In this document: piece by piece, positions 13,025-21,993 of the stretch
How the letters are laid out: the number at the start of each line of letters is the position of its first letter
How positions within the stretch are numbered: the stretch's first letter is position 1
Source: Luteibacter jiangsuensis
GTDB taxonomy: Bacteria > Pseudomonadota > Gammaproteobacteria > Xanthomonadales > Rhodanobacteraceae
Assembly: GCF_030812295.1 (NCBI RefSeq)
Contig: NZ_JAUSSK010000002.1
Location: forward strand, 1,015,001-1,064,486
DNA length: 49,486 nt
Reading direction: 5' to 3'
Notes under the pieces: model-generated
The model's database searches: none
The model's input: the letters and a program-made list of their open reading frames with translations, nothing else
Told to the model about the DNA's origin: nothing
Program-made: the position numbers and the translations under genes

Positions 13025-15036
13025 GCCGGCGGCGCGCCTCGATCAAGGAAGTCCGTGGCGAGGTGGCGCTGTTCCGCCGCCGCGCCATGGCCGGCTTCGC
13101 GCTGATCCTGCTCGGCCTCGCCGCCGTGTGCGCTCGCTATGTGTACCTGCAGGTGCTGCACCACGACGAGTTCGTGGCGCGTTCGGACCAGAATCGCGTG
13201 AAGCCGCGCGCCATACCGCCGGCGCGCGGCCTCATCTACGACCGCAACGGCGTGTTGCTGGCCGACAACGTCCCTGCGTTCCGGCTGGAAGTGATCCCCG
13301 AGCAGGTCAGCGACATGGACGACATGCTCGGCAAGCTCGGTACCGTGGTGCCGCTTAGCGACGAGGACATCGCCACCTTCAAGAAACAGGTGAAGCAGGG
13401 GCGCCGGTTCGAGGGGATTCCGCTCAAGCTGAAACTCACCGAGGACGAGATCGGCCGCTTCGCCGTGAATCGCTGGCGGTTCCCCGGCGTGGACGTGGTG
13501 CCGTACCTCACCCGGCGCTACCCGATGGGCCCGCTGCTGGCCCATGTCATCGGCTATGTCAGCCGTATCGACGTGGACGATCTCGACCGCATGGACGACG
13601 ACGAGGAAGCCAGCTACAAGGGCACCACGCACATTGGCCGCATCGGCATCGAACGCTACTACGAGAAGCTGTTGCACGGCGCGCCGGGCTACGAGCTGGT
13701 CGAAGTGAACGCCGACGGCCGTACGCAGGCCGTGCTCGACACGACCCCGCCCACGCCGGGCAAGAACATCTACCTCTCCATCGACGTGCGCCTGCAGAAG
13801 GCGGCCGAGGAAGCGATGGACGGCCGCTCCGGCGCGGCGATCGCGATCGATCCGCGCAATGGCCAGGTGCTGGCCTTCGCCAGCGTGCCGAGCTTCGATC
13901 CCAACCTGTTCGTCAACGGCATCAGCTCGGCCGACTACAAGGCGCTGACCACCGCGCCCGACAAGCCGCTCTACAACCGCGCGCTGCGTGGCGTCTATCC
14001 GCCGGGTTCGACGGTGAAGCCGTTCCTTGCGCTGGGTGGCCTGACCATGGGCATTCGCCGGCCGTCCGACACGGTGTTGTCCACGGGTGAGTTCTGTATC
14101 CCGGGCCAGTCGCGCTGCTACCGCGACGACAAGCGCGGGGGCGACGGCACGGTGAACATGATCCAGGCGATCGAACTGTCGACCAACACCTATTTCTACC
14201 GGCTTGCGCTCGATATGGGCATCGACCGGCTCTCCGACTGGATGGGCAAGCTGGGCTTCGGCAAGAAGACCGGTATCGACCTGGTCGGCGAAGTGGAGGG
14301 CGTGCTGCCCTCGCGCGAGTGGAAAGCGGCGCGCAGCAAGGCGGGCTGGTTCCCCGGCGAGACCATCATCTCGGGTATCGGCCAGGGCTACTGGGCGGTC
14401 ACACCGCTCCAGCTGGCGCACGCCACGGCCACCTTCGCCGGCCGCGGCATCCCCTATACCCCGCATTTCCTGCTCGACACGCAGGATGGCGTCGACAGCC
14501 CACGCGTGCCGCAGTCGTTCCCGCCGTCCGGGCCGTCGGTGATCCGCAAGGCGGCCGATTGGGATGCCGTGAATGATGGCATGAAGGCCGTCATCAACTC
14601 GGGCAGGGGCACCGGCAAGCGCCTGCCATTCGGCTTCCCGTACATCATCGCGGGCAAGAGTGGCACGGCCGAGCGCTTCTCGCGCAAGACCGACGCCTAC
14701 GACACCAACAAGAACACCGCGTACCTCGCCAGCCGCCACCGTGCGCTGTTCATCGCCTACACGCCCGCCGACGATCCGAAGATCGCCGTGGCCGTCGTGC
14801 TGGAGGCCGGTGCCTGGGGTGCGCAGGATTCCGGTCCGATCGCGCGAAAGATCCTCGATCAGTGGGTGGTGGACGAAGGCGGGCAACGGCCGGAGAACTT
14901 GCCACCGGGCCCGATCGTCACCGCCGACGCGATACCGGAACCCGCGCCGGGCGAAGCCTCGTCCGTGCAGGACGCCCAGCCCGCCGGGGCCGCCAGTACC
15001 GACCTGCCGCCCCAGGACGATGGGGAGGACCAGTAG
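13021..15036 (+). CDS. mrdA: Penicillin-binding protein 2, elongasome transpeptidase
   Basis: A 671-residue class B penicillin-binding protein, the DD-transpeptidase of the elongasome, anchored by an N-terminal membrane segment (about residues 22-44). The three active-site motifs are present: the SxxK serine in PPGSTVKPF (S330, K333), SxN as STN near residue 387, and KSGT near residue 546. PARGLIYDRNGVLLADN marks the pedestal domain. It is slightly longer than E. coli PBP2 through a Pro-rich C-terminal tail. The ATG at 13021 forms an ATGA overlap with mreD; a longer in-frame opening upstream is not used. Confidence 0.97.
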   Translation: MSRRRASIKEVRGEVALFRRRAMAGFALILLGLAAVCARYVYLQVLHHDEFVARSDQNRVKPRAIPPARGLIYDRNGVLLADNVPAFRLEVIPEQVSDMDDMLGKLGTVVPLSDEDIATFKKQVKQGRRFEGIPLKLKLTEDEIGRFAVNRWRFPGVDVVPYLTRRYPMGPLLAHVIGYVSRIDVDDLDRMDDDEEASYKGTTHIGRIGIERYYEKLLHGAPGYELVEVNADGRTQAVLDTTPPTPGKNIYLSIDVRLQKAAEEAMDGRSGAAIAIDPRNGQVLAFASVPSFDPNLFVNGISSADYKALTTAPDKPLYNRALRGVYPPGSTVKPFLALGGLTMGIRRPSDTVLSTGEFCIPGQSRCYRDDKRGGDGTVNMIQAIELSTNTYFYRLALDMGIDRLSDWMGKLGFGKKTGIDLVGEVEGVLPSREWKAARSKAGWFPGETIISGIGQGYWAVTPLQLAHATATFAGRGIPYTPHFLLDTQDGVDSPRVPQSFPPSGPSVIRKAADWDAVNDGMKAVINSGRGTGKRLPFGFPYIIAGKSGTAERFSRKTDAYDTNKNTAYLASRHRALFIAYTPADDPKIAVAVVLEAGAWGAQDSGPIARKILDQWVVDEGGQRPENLPPGPIVTADAIPEPAPGEASSVQDAQPAGAASTDLPPQDDGEDQ

Positions 15037-15038
15037 CC

Positions 15039-16154
15039 ATGTTCCAGACGCTCACCACGCGGATGAAGCGCTTCGGCCTGCGCCTGCTCACGCGGCCACG
15101 GCTCGACCTGCCGCTCCTGCTGGCGCTCTTCGTGCTCGGCTGTGCGGGCCTCGCCACGCTCTACAGCGCGGGCAACGGCAATTTCTCGCTGGTCACCGGA
15201 CAGGCCGCGCGCTTCGTCCTCGGCGCCGTGCTGCTGTTGGTCATCTCGCGCATCCCGCCGCCGGTGCTGCGCTCGTGGACGCCGTGGCTCTACCTCGGCA
15301 GCACCGCCTTGCTGGTGGTCGTGGCCGTGCTCGGCGAAGGCCGTGGCGCGTATCGCTGGCTCGACCTGGGCGTCATGCGCTTCCAGCCATCCGAGCTGCT
15401 CAAGCTGACCATGCCGATGATGGTCGCCTGGTACCTGCATCCACGGCAGTTGCCGCCAAGCTGGAAGGACATCATCGTGGTCGGCCTGCTGATCGCGGTG
15501 CCGGCCGGGCTCATCGCCGAGCAGCCCGATCTCGGCACCGCCTTGCTCGTGGCCGGAGCCGGTGCGTTCGCGCTGTTCCTTTCCGGCATGGCCTGGTGGC
15601 GCATCGGCCTGCTCGTGGGCGGCGTGGGCGCGGTGATTCCCGTGGCGTGGCAGTTCCTCCACGAATACCAGCGCAATCGCGTGCGCACGCTGCTCGACCC
15701 CGAATCCGATCCCCTGGGCAATGGCTGGCACATCATCCAGTCGAAGATCGCGGTGGGTTCCGGCGGCATGTTCGGCAAGGGCTGGCAGCAGGGCACGCAG
15801 TCGCGCCTGGAGTTCCTGCCCGAGCACACCACCGATTTCATCTTCGCCGTTTTCTCCGAGGAATTCGGCCTGGTGGGCGTCATCGCGATCATGCTGCTCT
15901 ATGCCTTCATCATCGGCCGCTGCCTGTGGATCGCGATGAATGCGCGCGACACGTATTCGCGCCTGCTCGCCGGCGCGATCGGCATGAGCTTCTTCGTCTA
16001 CGTGGCGGTGAACGGCGGCATGGTCGCGGGCATCCTGCCGGTGGTGGGCGTGCCGATGCCGCTGGTGAGCTACGGCGGCACCTCGGCGGTTTCCCTGCTC
16101 ACGGGCTTCGGCGTGCTGATGTCGATCCATGCGAACCGGAAACTGCACGACTAG
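15039..16154 (+). CDS. rodA: Peptidoglycan glycosyltransferase RodA
   Basis: A 371-residue SEDS-family protein with about ten membrane segments that polymerises lipid II into glycan strands, paired with PBP2. Family motifs include GRGAYRWLDLG near residue 103, QSRLEFLPEHTTDFIFAV near 254 and EEFGLVG after it, plus VNGGMVAGILPVVGVPMPL near 326. The ATG at 15039 lies 2 nt after the mrdA stop. No frame damage is seen. Confidence 0.97.
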   Translation: MFQTLTTRMKRFGLRLLTRPRLDLPLLLALFVLGCAGLATLYSAGNGNFSLVTGQAARFVLGAVLLLVISRIPPPVLRSWTPWLYLGSTALLVVVAVLGEGRGAYRWLDLGVMRFQPSELLKLTMPMMVAWYLHPRQLPPSWKDIIVVGLLIAVPAGLIAEQPDLGTALLVAGAGAFALFLSGMAWWRIGLLVGGVGAVIPVAWQFLHEYQRNRVRTLLDPESDPLGNGWHIIQSKIAVGSGGMFGKGWQQGTQSRLEFLPEHTTDFIFAVFSEEFGLVGVIAIMLLYAFIIGRCLWIAMNARDTYSRLLAGAIGMSFFVYVAVNGGMVAGILPVVGVPMPLVSYGGTSAVSLLTGFGVLMSIHANRKLHD

Positions 16155-16224
16155 GCCTCCGCGGCCTGAACGTTCGCCCGGGACCGCGCCTGATGCGCCA
16201 TATACGCGTGCTACGCTTCCACGC

Positions 16225-17256
16225 ATGGATGAAGTTCTCGCCGCGCGCCGCGCACGACCCGCACGTCACCTCCCGCGCCTCGCTGGCGCGATGATCGCCT
16301 TCCCCCTGATGTTCGCCTCCGCGGCCTTCGCCGAAACCCATCCGGGGCAGGAGCAACTGGTGCGCGAAGTCGCCAGGGACACCGGCAAGAGCAAAGCCTC
16401 GCTGAACGCGTTGCTCGACGGCGCGAAGAAACAGCAGGCCATCCTCGATGCGATCAGCCGTCCGGCCGAGGGCAAGCCGTGGCGCGACTACCGTCCGATT
16501 TTTCTCACCGAGCAGCGCATCCAGGCGGGGGCCGATTTCTATCGCCAGCACCGGCAGTTGCTCGACGGCATCGGCCGCAAGTACGGCGTGCCGCCCGAAT
16601 ACATCGTCGCCATCGTCGGCGTGGAGACCTTCTACGGCCGCAACACGGGCAAATGGAAGGTGCTGGATGCATTGGCCACGCTGGCGTTCTACTACCCCAA
16701 ACGCGCACCGTTCTTCCGCGAGCAACTGAAGGCCTTGCTCGAACTGCCGCAGAATCACCTGGGCGGTCCGCTCGACACGCTGACCGGCTCGTATGCCGGC
16801 GCGCAGGGCTGGGGCCAGTTCATGCCCTCGTCCATCCGCGACTGGGGCGTGGATTACGACCACGACGGCCGTATCGACATGAAGGGCTCGATGGGCGACA
16901 TCTTCGCCAGCGTCGCCAATTACTTCGCCCAGCACGGCTGGGAAGCGGGTGGCCCGGTCGCCGCGCGTGCCCAGCCCGACGCCCGCGCCGTGGATCCGGC
17001 CGTGCCCAAGGACTGGAAGCCGGTGGCGCCGGTGGAATCGTTCGTCGCGGACGGCTTCGCGCCGCTGCAACACCTCAATCCCGGCCGCGATGCGCAACTG
17101 GTGCGCCTGGACGGGCCGGCGGGTGACGAATACTGGTTCGTGTTCCAGAACTTCTACGTGATCACCACGTACAACCGCAGCCCCATGTACGCCATGGCCG
17201 TGGACCAGCTGGCGCGCGAGATCCGCGCCCGCACGCATGGACCCGGCGAACGATGA
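16225..17256 (+). CDS. mltB: Membrane-bound lytic murein transglycosylase B
   Basis: A 343-residue lytic transglycosylase that cuts glycan strands with formation of 1,6-anhydro-muramyl ends in the periplasm. The N-terminus is Arg-rich and then hydrophobic (AMIAFPLMFASAAFA, cleavage near residue 36), a signal peptide with no lipobox seen, so it may be soluble rather than lipid-anchored. The catalytic Glu lies in VGVETFYGRNTG (about E134). GAQGWGQFMPSS is a second family hallmark. The start at 16225 was chosen to give a normal signal peptide. It follows rodA by 70 bp and overlaps rlpA by ATGA. Confidence 0.93.
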   Translation: MDEVLAARRARPARHLPRLAGAMIAFPLMFASAAFAETHPGQEQLVREVARDTGKSKASLNALLDGAKKQQAILDAISRPAEGKPWRDYRPIFLTEQRIQAGADFYRQHRQLLDGIGRKYGVPPEYIVAIVGVETFYGRNTGKWKVLDALATLAFYYPKRAPFFREQLKALLELPQNHLGGPLDTLTGSYAGAQGWGQFMPSSIRDWGVDYDHDGRIDMKGSMGDIFASVANYFAQHGWEAGGPVAARAQPDARAVDPAVPKDWKPVAPVESFVADGFAPLQHLNPGRDAQLVRLDGPAGDEYWFVFQNFYVITTYNRSPMYAMAVDQLAREIRARTHGPGER

Positions 17257-18554
17257 TCCCTGGGTGGCATACCGCCCTCCCAGGCCAAGCCCGGTGGGAG
17301 CCGACCCTGTCGGCGATGGGAGTTCGCGACAGCCTTGAATCGCCGACAGGGCCGGCTCCCACCAGGCTGAAACGCCACGCCACCATCCTCGCGATCGTCC
17401 TCATCACGCTGTTCCTCACCGCCTGCGGCGGCTCCCGTAACGCGCGCCCCTCGTCACGCGGCGGCAGTTCCACGGCACCCAGCGGCGGCCGTTACGACGA
17501 CATCCGCAAGTCCCAAGGCTCGCGCTATCGCTCCCGTTCCGACAGCGTTCCCACCGATATCCCGGACGTGAACAAGCTCCCGGAGCCGGTGCCGAAGGTG
17601 GAGCCGCGCTCGCTCTACGGCAACAAGTCGCCGTACTCGGTGCTCGGCCAGACCTACAACGTGCTGCCGAGCCCGCGCGGGTACGTGGAACGCGGCATCG
17701 CCTCGTTCTACGGGAACAAGTTCCACGGCTACAAGACCTCGAGCCTCGAGGAATACGACATGTACCAGTTCTCGGCGGCGCACAAGACCTTGCCGCTGCC
17801 GAGCTACGCGCGCGTCACCAACCTCGAGAACGGCAAGAGCGTCATCGTGCGCGTCAACGATCGCGGCCCGTTCCACGAAAACCGCATCATCGACCTATCG
17901 TTCGCCGCGGCCGTGAAAATCGGCGTGTGGCCCAAGGGCACGGGGCTGGTGGAAGTCCGCGCCATCGACCCCAACGACCCGGGCAGCGACCGCGGCGCGC
18001 CGTATGTGAACAACGCGCCGAAGCCGGCCCCGATCATGGCGCCGCCTCCGTCACCGCAGCGCGCGGTCACGGCTTCGGTGGGGACCAACCCGGCGGACGA
18101 TGATGGCCACGTGCCCGGGATGACCGGGGTTTCCCCGAGCGAAGCGTTGCCGCCGTTGGCCGCCGCGACGACGAACGTGCCAGCCTCGACCACGTCTTCG
18201 GCTCCCGTCCCGGCCCAGGCCACAGCCGCCCGGCAGGCACCCCCGTCCCCTCCGGGGGCGGCGTCCAGCCAAGGCATCGCCGCCAACCCGGGGCCGATCA
18301 CCGCTCCCTCGGCCGGCAAGCCCAGCATCTATCTCCAGGTCGGCGCCTTCTCCGATGTCGTGAACGCGAATCGCGTGGCCGACCGGTTGAACCGCGCGGG
18401 CCTCGGACCGGTCAGTGTCGTGGAGACCAATATCGGCGGCCGCAACGTGCGCCGCGTGCGCGTGGGACCATTGGCCGACGTGGACACGGCCGACCGCGTG
18501 ACCGAACAGATTGCCGGCATGGGCCTGCCCAGGCCGCAGGTCGCGGTAGACTGA
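17253..18554 (+). CDS. rlpA: Septal-ring lytic transglycosylase RlpA (lipoprotein with SPOR domain)
   Basis: A 433-residue reading frame. The RlpA double-psi beta-barrel covers about residues 147-240 (ERGIASFYGNKFHGYKT, then VRVNDRGPF with the key Asp). A Pro/Ala-rich linker leads to a C-terminal SPOR domain (about 355-430) that binds denuded septal glycan. The lipobox is LTACGG, with the lipidated Cys at residue 58 if the ATG at 17253 is used. The first 38 residues are encoded largely by a REP pair (17294-17363), and the next ATG (17319) lies inside it. The true start is therefore uncertain; CTG at 17367 would give a normal-length signal. Confidence 0.9.
   Translation: MIPGWHTALPGQARWEPTLSAMGVRDSLESPTGPAPTRLKRHATILAIVLITLFLTACGGSRNARPSSRGGSSTAPSGGRYDDIRKSQGSRYRSRSDSVPTDIPDVNKLPEPVPKVEPRSLYGNKSPYSVLGQTYNVLPSPRGYVERGIASFYGNKFHGYKTSSLEEYDMYQFSAAHKTLPLPSYARVTNLENGKSVIVRVNDRGPFHENRIIDLSFAAAVKIGVWPKGTGLVEVRAIDPNDPGSDRGAPYVNNAPKPAPIMAPPPSPQRAVTASVGTNPADDDGHVPGMTGVSPSEALPPLAAATTNVPASTTSSAPVPAQATAARQAPPSPPGAASSQGIAANPGPITAPSAGKPSIYLQVGAFSDVVNANRVADRLNRAGLGPVSVVETNIGGRNVRRVRVGPLADVDTADRVTEQIAGMGLPRPQVAVD
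17294..17363. repeat. REP pair inside the 5' end of rlpA
   Basis: A forward arm GTGGGAGCCGACCCTGTCGG and a reverse arm GCCGACAGGGCCGGCTCCCA enclose a short linker. It lies between the mltB-rlpA ATGA junction and the rlpA signal-peptide codons and is in frame with no stop. All other REPs in the window are outside genes. Confidence 0.93.
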
Positions 18555-18591
18555 CCCCCTTTTTCCTGCTTTGAACTGGACCGTTGAAACG

Positions 18592-19812
18592 ATGAAGCTC
18601 TTGCCCCGTTCCCTGTTCGCTTTCGCCGCCGCCGCGCTTGTCGCGGGTGTGACCGTGGCGCAGCAGACCCCGCCCCGTCCGTCCGTGCCGCGTCCGGTGG
18701 TTCCCGAGGCGCCGGTGCCGCCGCCGCCGGATGTCGAGGGCAAGAGCTGGGTGTTGATGGACTACAACACCGGGCAGATCATCGCGTCGAAGGAACCGGA
18801 TCTGCAGGTCGAACCGGCGTCGATCACGAAAGTCATGACCGACTATGTGGTCTCGGCCGAGGTCGGCAACGGCAAGATCCACATGACCGACCCGGTCACC
18901 ATCAGCGAGAACGCGTGGCGTGGCGGCGGCGCGGGCACCGATGGCTCCACCAGCTTCCTCAAGCTCAACAGCCAGGTGCCGCTGAAGGACCTGCTCTACG
19001 GGATGATCATCCAGTCGGGCAACGATGCCGCCATCGCGCTGGCCGAGCACACCGCGGGCTCCGAGCCCGCGTTCGCCAACCTGATGAACGCCTACGCCAA
19101 GCAGCTCGGCATGACGCATTCGAATTTCCAGAATGCGTCCGGCTATCCGGTGGCCAACCACTACACGACGGCCCGCGACATCGCGATCCTCTCTCGCGCG
19201 CTGATCCACGACTTCCCGGAGGACTACGCGATCTCGGCCGTGAAGGAGTTCGAGTGGAACGGCATCAAGCAGCACAATCGCAACCTGCTGCTCTGGCGCG
19301 ACAACACCGTCGATGGCATCAAGACCGGCCATACGGCTGCGGCGGGCTACTGCCTTGCCGCATCGGCGAAGCAGGGCGACGCGCGCATGATCGCCATCGT
19401 CATGGGCGCCACTAGCGAGAAGGGTCGCGCCGACGCGGCGCTGGCGCTGCTCAACTACGGCTTCCGCTTCTACGAGTCGCACAAGCTCTACGAAGCCAAC
19501 AAGCCGCTGGCCACGCCGAAGCTCTGGAAGGGCGCCGAGAACACCATCCCACTGGGTCTCACCGAAGACGCCCTCGTCTCGGTCAAGCGTGGCGATTACG
19601 ACAAGCTCAAGGCCGACCTCGATATCCCCGCCACCCTGATCGCTCCCTTCAAGAAAGGCCAGCAAGTGGGCACGCTGCGTGTGACGCTGGATGGCCAGCC
19701 GGTGCTTGCCGCGCCGCTGGTGGCGCTCGCGGATGCGCCGGAAGGCGGCTTCTTCTCGCGCCTCTGGGACACGATCATGCTGTGGTTCCACAGCGACGGC
19801 GACAAGAAGTAA
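18592..19812 (+). CDS. dacC: D-alanyl-D-alanine carboxypeptidase (PBP5/6 family)
   Basis: A 406-residue low-molecular-weight penicillin-binding protein that removes the terminal D-Ala from peptidoglycan stem peptides. A signal peptide occupies about residues 1-23. The active site is complete: SITK (S77-K80), SGN (142-144) and KTG near residue 244. The C-terminal end (RLWDTIMLWFHSDGDKK) is the amphipathic membrane-anchor helix of the family. The ATG at 18592 was chosen over a TTG 21 bp earlier. The rlpA-dacA/C-ybeD order matches E. coli. Whether it is called DacA or DacC cannot be settled here. Confidence 0.95.
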   Translation: MKLLPRSLFAFAAAALVAGVTVAQQTPPRPSVPRPVVPEAPVPPPPDVEGKSWVLMDYNTGQIIASKEPDLQVEPASITKVMTDYVVSAEVGNGKIHMTDPVTISENAWRGGGAGTDGSTSFLKLNSQVPLKDLLYGMIIQSGNDAAIALAEHTAGSEPAFANLMNAYAKQLGMTHSNFQNASGYPVANHYTTARDIAILSRALIHDFPEDYAISAVKEFEWNGIKQHNRNLLLWRDNTVDGIKTGHTAAAGYCLAASAKQGDARMIAIVMGATSEKGRADAALALLNYGFRFYESHKLYEANKPLATPKLWKGAENTIPLGLTEDALVSVKRGDYDKLKADLDIPATLIAPFKKGQQVGTLRVTLDGQPVLAAPLVALADAPEGGFFSRLWDTIMLWFHSDGDKK

Positions 19813-19824
19813 GAGGGCAAGGCC

Positions 19825-20115
19825 ATGCGTGAAATCGACTTCAGCGATGCGCAGAAGGAAGGGAAGGGGTTCCAGTTCCCCGGCGAGTTCGAGATCACCG
19901 CGATAGGCAACGCCAACGCGGGCCTTGACAAGCACGTGCCGGCGTTGCTGCATGGCATCGGGCTGGAGGTGCTCCACGAGACGCTTTCCACGAAGCTGAC
20001 GCCGGCTGGCAACTACCAGTCGGTGACGGTGAGCTTCGTCGCCCCGTCCCGCGAGAAATACCTGGAAGCCCACAGCACGTTGCGGGCGGACCGGGACATT
20101 CGTTTCACGATGTAG
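19825..20115 (+). CDS. ybeD: YbeD-family protein (DUF493)
   Basis: A 96-residue protein of the YbeD/DUF493 family, a small ACT-like fold with the pattern FQFPGEFEITAIGNA and GNYQSVTVSFVA. The family is conserved between dacA and lipB in many gammaproteobacteria, and the same position is seen here, 12 bp after dacC. A role linked to lipoate metabolism has been suggested by gene order only. The biochemical function is not established. Confidence 0.93.
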   Translation: MREIDFSDAQKEGKGFQFPGEFEITAIGNANAGLDKHVPALLHGIGLEVLHETLSTKLTPAGNYQSVTVSFVAPSREKYLEAHSTLRADRDIRFTM

Positions 20116-20120
20116 GCGGC

Positions 20121-20204
20121 CTGGCCCGCTGCCGCGGGATCGCCGGCATGGCCGGCTCCCACAAGGGTCCGTCCGGCTGGGTGGGAGCCGGCCATGCCGG
20201 CGAT
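20121..20204. repeat. REP pair, GCCGGC type, between ybeD and lipB
   Basis: A reverse arm (20139-20162) precedes a forward arm (20181-20204), the opposite order to most pairs here. The hairpin stem is GCCGGC/GCCGGC rather than GCCGAC/GTCGGC. The linker CTGGCCCGCTGCCGCGGG is kept. Confidence 0.9.
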
Positions 20205-20282
20205 CCGGGCGCCACGGGTTTACTCTTGTAACCCCCGGCGCCCGCCCACAACTCCCCCGAATCCCCTCCGACCTTGCCTCCC

Positions 20283-20951
20283 ATGACCCTCCCGCTCAAC
20301 GTCCGCCGGCTGGGGCGCGTGCCCTACGAGTCCACCTGGAAGGCCATGAGCGCCTTCACCGACAATCGCACCGATGACACCGTCGATGAGCTGTGGCTGC
20401 TGGAGCACGACCCGGTGTTCACCTTGGGTCAGGCGGGTCTGGCGGAGCACGTGTTGGCGGCGGGCGACATCCCCGTCGTCCGCGTGGACCGCGGCGGCCA
20501 GGTCACCTATCACGGTCCCGGGCAGATCGTGGCCTATCCCATGATCGATCTGCGCCGCGTGGGCGTGGGCGTGCGTGAGCTGGTCCACCGCATCGAGCAG
20601 GCCATCATCGACACCCTCGGGGAGTGGAATATCGGCGCGGAGCGCCGCGAGGGCGCGCCCGGCGTGTACGCCGCGGGGGCCAAGGTGGCCGCGCTGGGCC
20701 TGCGCATCCGCCGCGGCTGCAGCTTCCACGGGCTGGCCTTCAACGTGGACATGGACCTGGAGCCCTACCACCGCATCAATCCCTGCGGCTACAAGGGTTT
20801 GGAAGTCACCCAGGTGCTAGACTTGGGCGGTCCGTCGCGGTTGGCGGACGTGGAAGACGTCCTGGTACAGGAATTCTGCAAGCAGTTCGGTTTCCACGCC
20901 GTCGACGCCGCGCCCATCCTCCCCGAACTCCCCGCCCGCCTTGCGGTCTGA
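20283..20951 (+). CDS. lipB: Octanoyl-[ACP]:protein N-octanoyltransferase
   Basis: A 222-residue enzyme that transfers octanoate from acyl carrier protein to lipoyl-domain lysines, the first step of de novo lipoate assembly. The family signature is [20 protein letters not shown] (about residues 70-89). The catalytic Lys is in [10 protein letters not shown] (about K134) and the catalytic Cys in [12 protein letters not shown] (about C168). The ATG at 20283 is preferred to a TTG nine bases upstream. lipA follows 12 bp later. Its clients include the E2 and E3 lipoyl domains encoded at 25733-29272. Confidence 0.97.
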   Translation: MTLPLNVRRLGRVPYESTWKAMSAFTDNRTDDTVDELWLLEHDPVFTLGQAGLAEHVLAAGDIPVVRVDRGGQVTYHGPGQIVAYPMIDLRRVGVGVRELVHRIEQAIIDTLGEWNIGAERREGAPGVYAAGAKVAALGLRIRRGCSFHGLAFNVDMDLEPYHRINPCGYKGLEVTQVLDLGGPSRLADVEDVLVQEFCKQFGFHAVDAAPILPELPARLAV

Positions 20952-20963
20952 GGCAGTAGCCCT

Positions 20964-21962
20964 ATGAGCCAATCCTCCGTTTCCCCTTCCCGCAGCATTC
21001 CCATCGCCGTCGTCGACAAGCCCGGCGAGAAGATGCTCGGCAACGACAAGATCGCGCTCAACCGCGCGAGCTTCGACGCCAACCAGCCCGTGCTGCGCAA
21101 GCCCGGCTGGATCCGCGTGCGCCTGCCCCAGGGCAACGCCGTGCAGCAGTTGAAGGCGCGCCTGCGCGAGAACTCGCTGACCACGGTGTGCGAGGAAGCC
21201 AGCTGCCCGAATATCCACGAGTGCTTCTCCAAGGGCACCGCCACCTTCATGATCCTCGGCGAGGTCTGCACCCGCCGTTGCTCGTTCTGCGACGTGGCCC
21301 ACGGCCGTCCGCTGGCGCCCGATCCGCTCGAGCCGGCTCGCCTGGCCGAGACGATCCGCGACATGCGCCTGAAGTACGTTGTGATCACCTCGGTGGACCG
21401 CGACGACCTTCGTGACGGCGGCGCCGCCCATTTCGCGGCCTGCATCCGCGCGGTGCGCCATGCCAGCCCGGACATCCGGATCGAGATCCTCACCCCGGAT
21501 TTCCGCGGCAAGGGCCGTATGGAGCGTGCGCTGGAGGTCCTCAAGGACTTCCCGCCGGATGTCTTCAACCACAACCTGGAGACGGTGCCGCACCTCTACC
21601 GCGAGGTCCGTCCGGGCGCCGACTACCAGTGGTCGCTGGATCTGCTGAAGAACTTCAAGGCGCAGCATCCGACGGTGCCGACCAAGTCCGGCATCATGCT
21701 GGGCCTGGGCGAGACGCTCGAGCAGGTGCTGGAGACCATGCGCGATCTACGCGCCCATGACGTCGACATGATCACCATCGGCCAGTACCTGCAGCCGACG
21801 GCGCACCACCATCCGGTGGTCCGTTACTGGACGCCGGACGAATTCGAAGCGCTGCGCGTCGCTGGCGATGAAATGGGTTTCTCCCATGTCGCCTCCGGTC
21901 CGTTGGTGCGATCCTCCTACCATGCCGACCTGATGGCTCACGCCGCCGGCGTCGTCGAATAA
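20964..21962 (+). CDS. lipA: Lipoyl synthase (radical SAM)
   Basis: A 332-residue radical-SAM enzyme that inserts two sulfurs into protein-bound octanoyl groups. The auxiliary [4Fe-4S] cluster motif [12 protein letters not shown] gives C76, C81 and C87. The SAM cluster motif CTRRCSFC gives C102, C106 and C109. The C-terminal serine ligand region ([11 protein letters not shown]) is present. Length and order match the family. It is probably cotranscribed with lipB and lies 31 bp before prc. Confidence 0.98.
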   Translation: MSQSSVSPSRSIPIAVVDKPGEKMLGNDKIALNRASFDANQPVLRKPGWIRVRLPQGNAVQQLKARLRENSLTTVCEEASCPNIHECFSKGTATFMILGEVCTRRCSFCDVAHGRPLAPDPLEPARLAETIRDMRLKYVVITSVDRDDLRDGGAAHFAACIRAVRHASPDIRIEILTPDFRGKGRMERALEVLKDFPPDVFNHNLETVPHLYREVRPGADYQWSLDLLKNFKAQHPTVPTKSGIMLGLGETLEQVLETMRDLRAHDVDMITIGQYLQPTAHHHPVVRYWTPDEFEALRVAGDEMGFSHVASGPLVRSSYHADLMAHAAGVVE

Positions 21963-21993
21963 ACGCCCCAACGCATTCCGAGGCTCCGACTAC

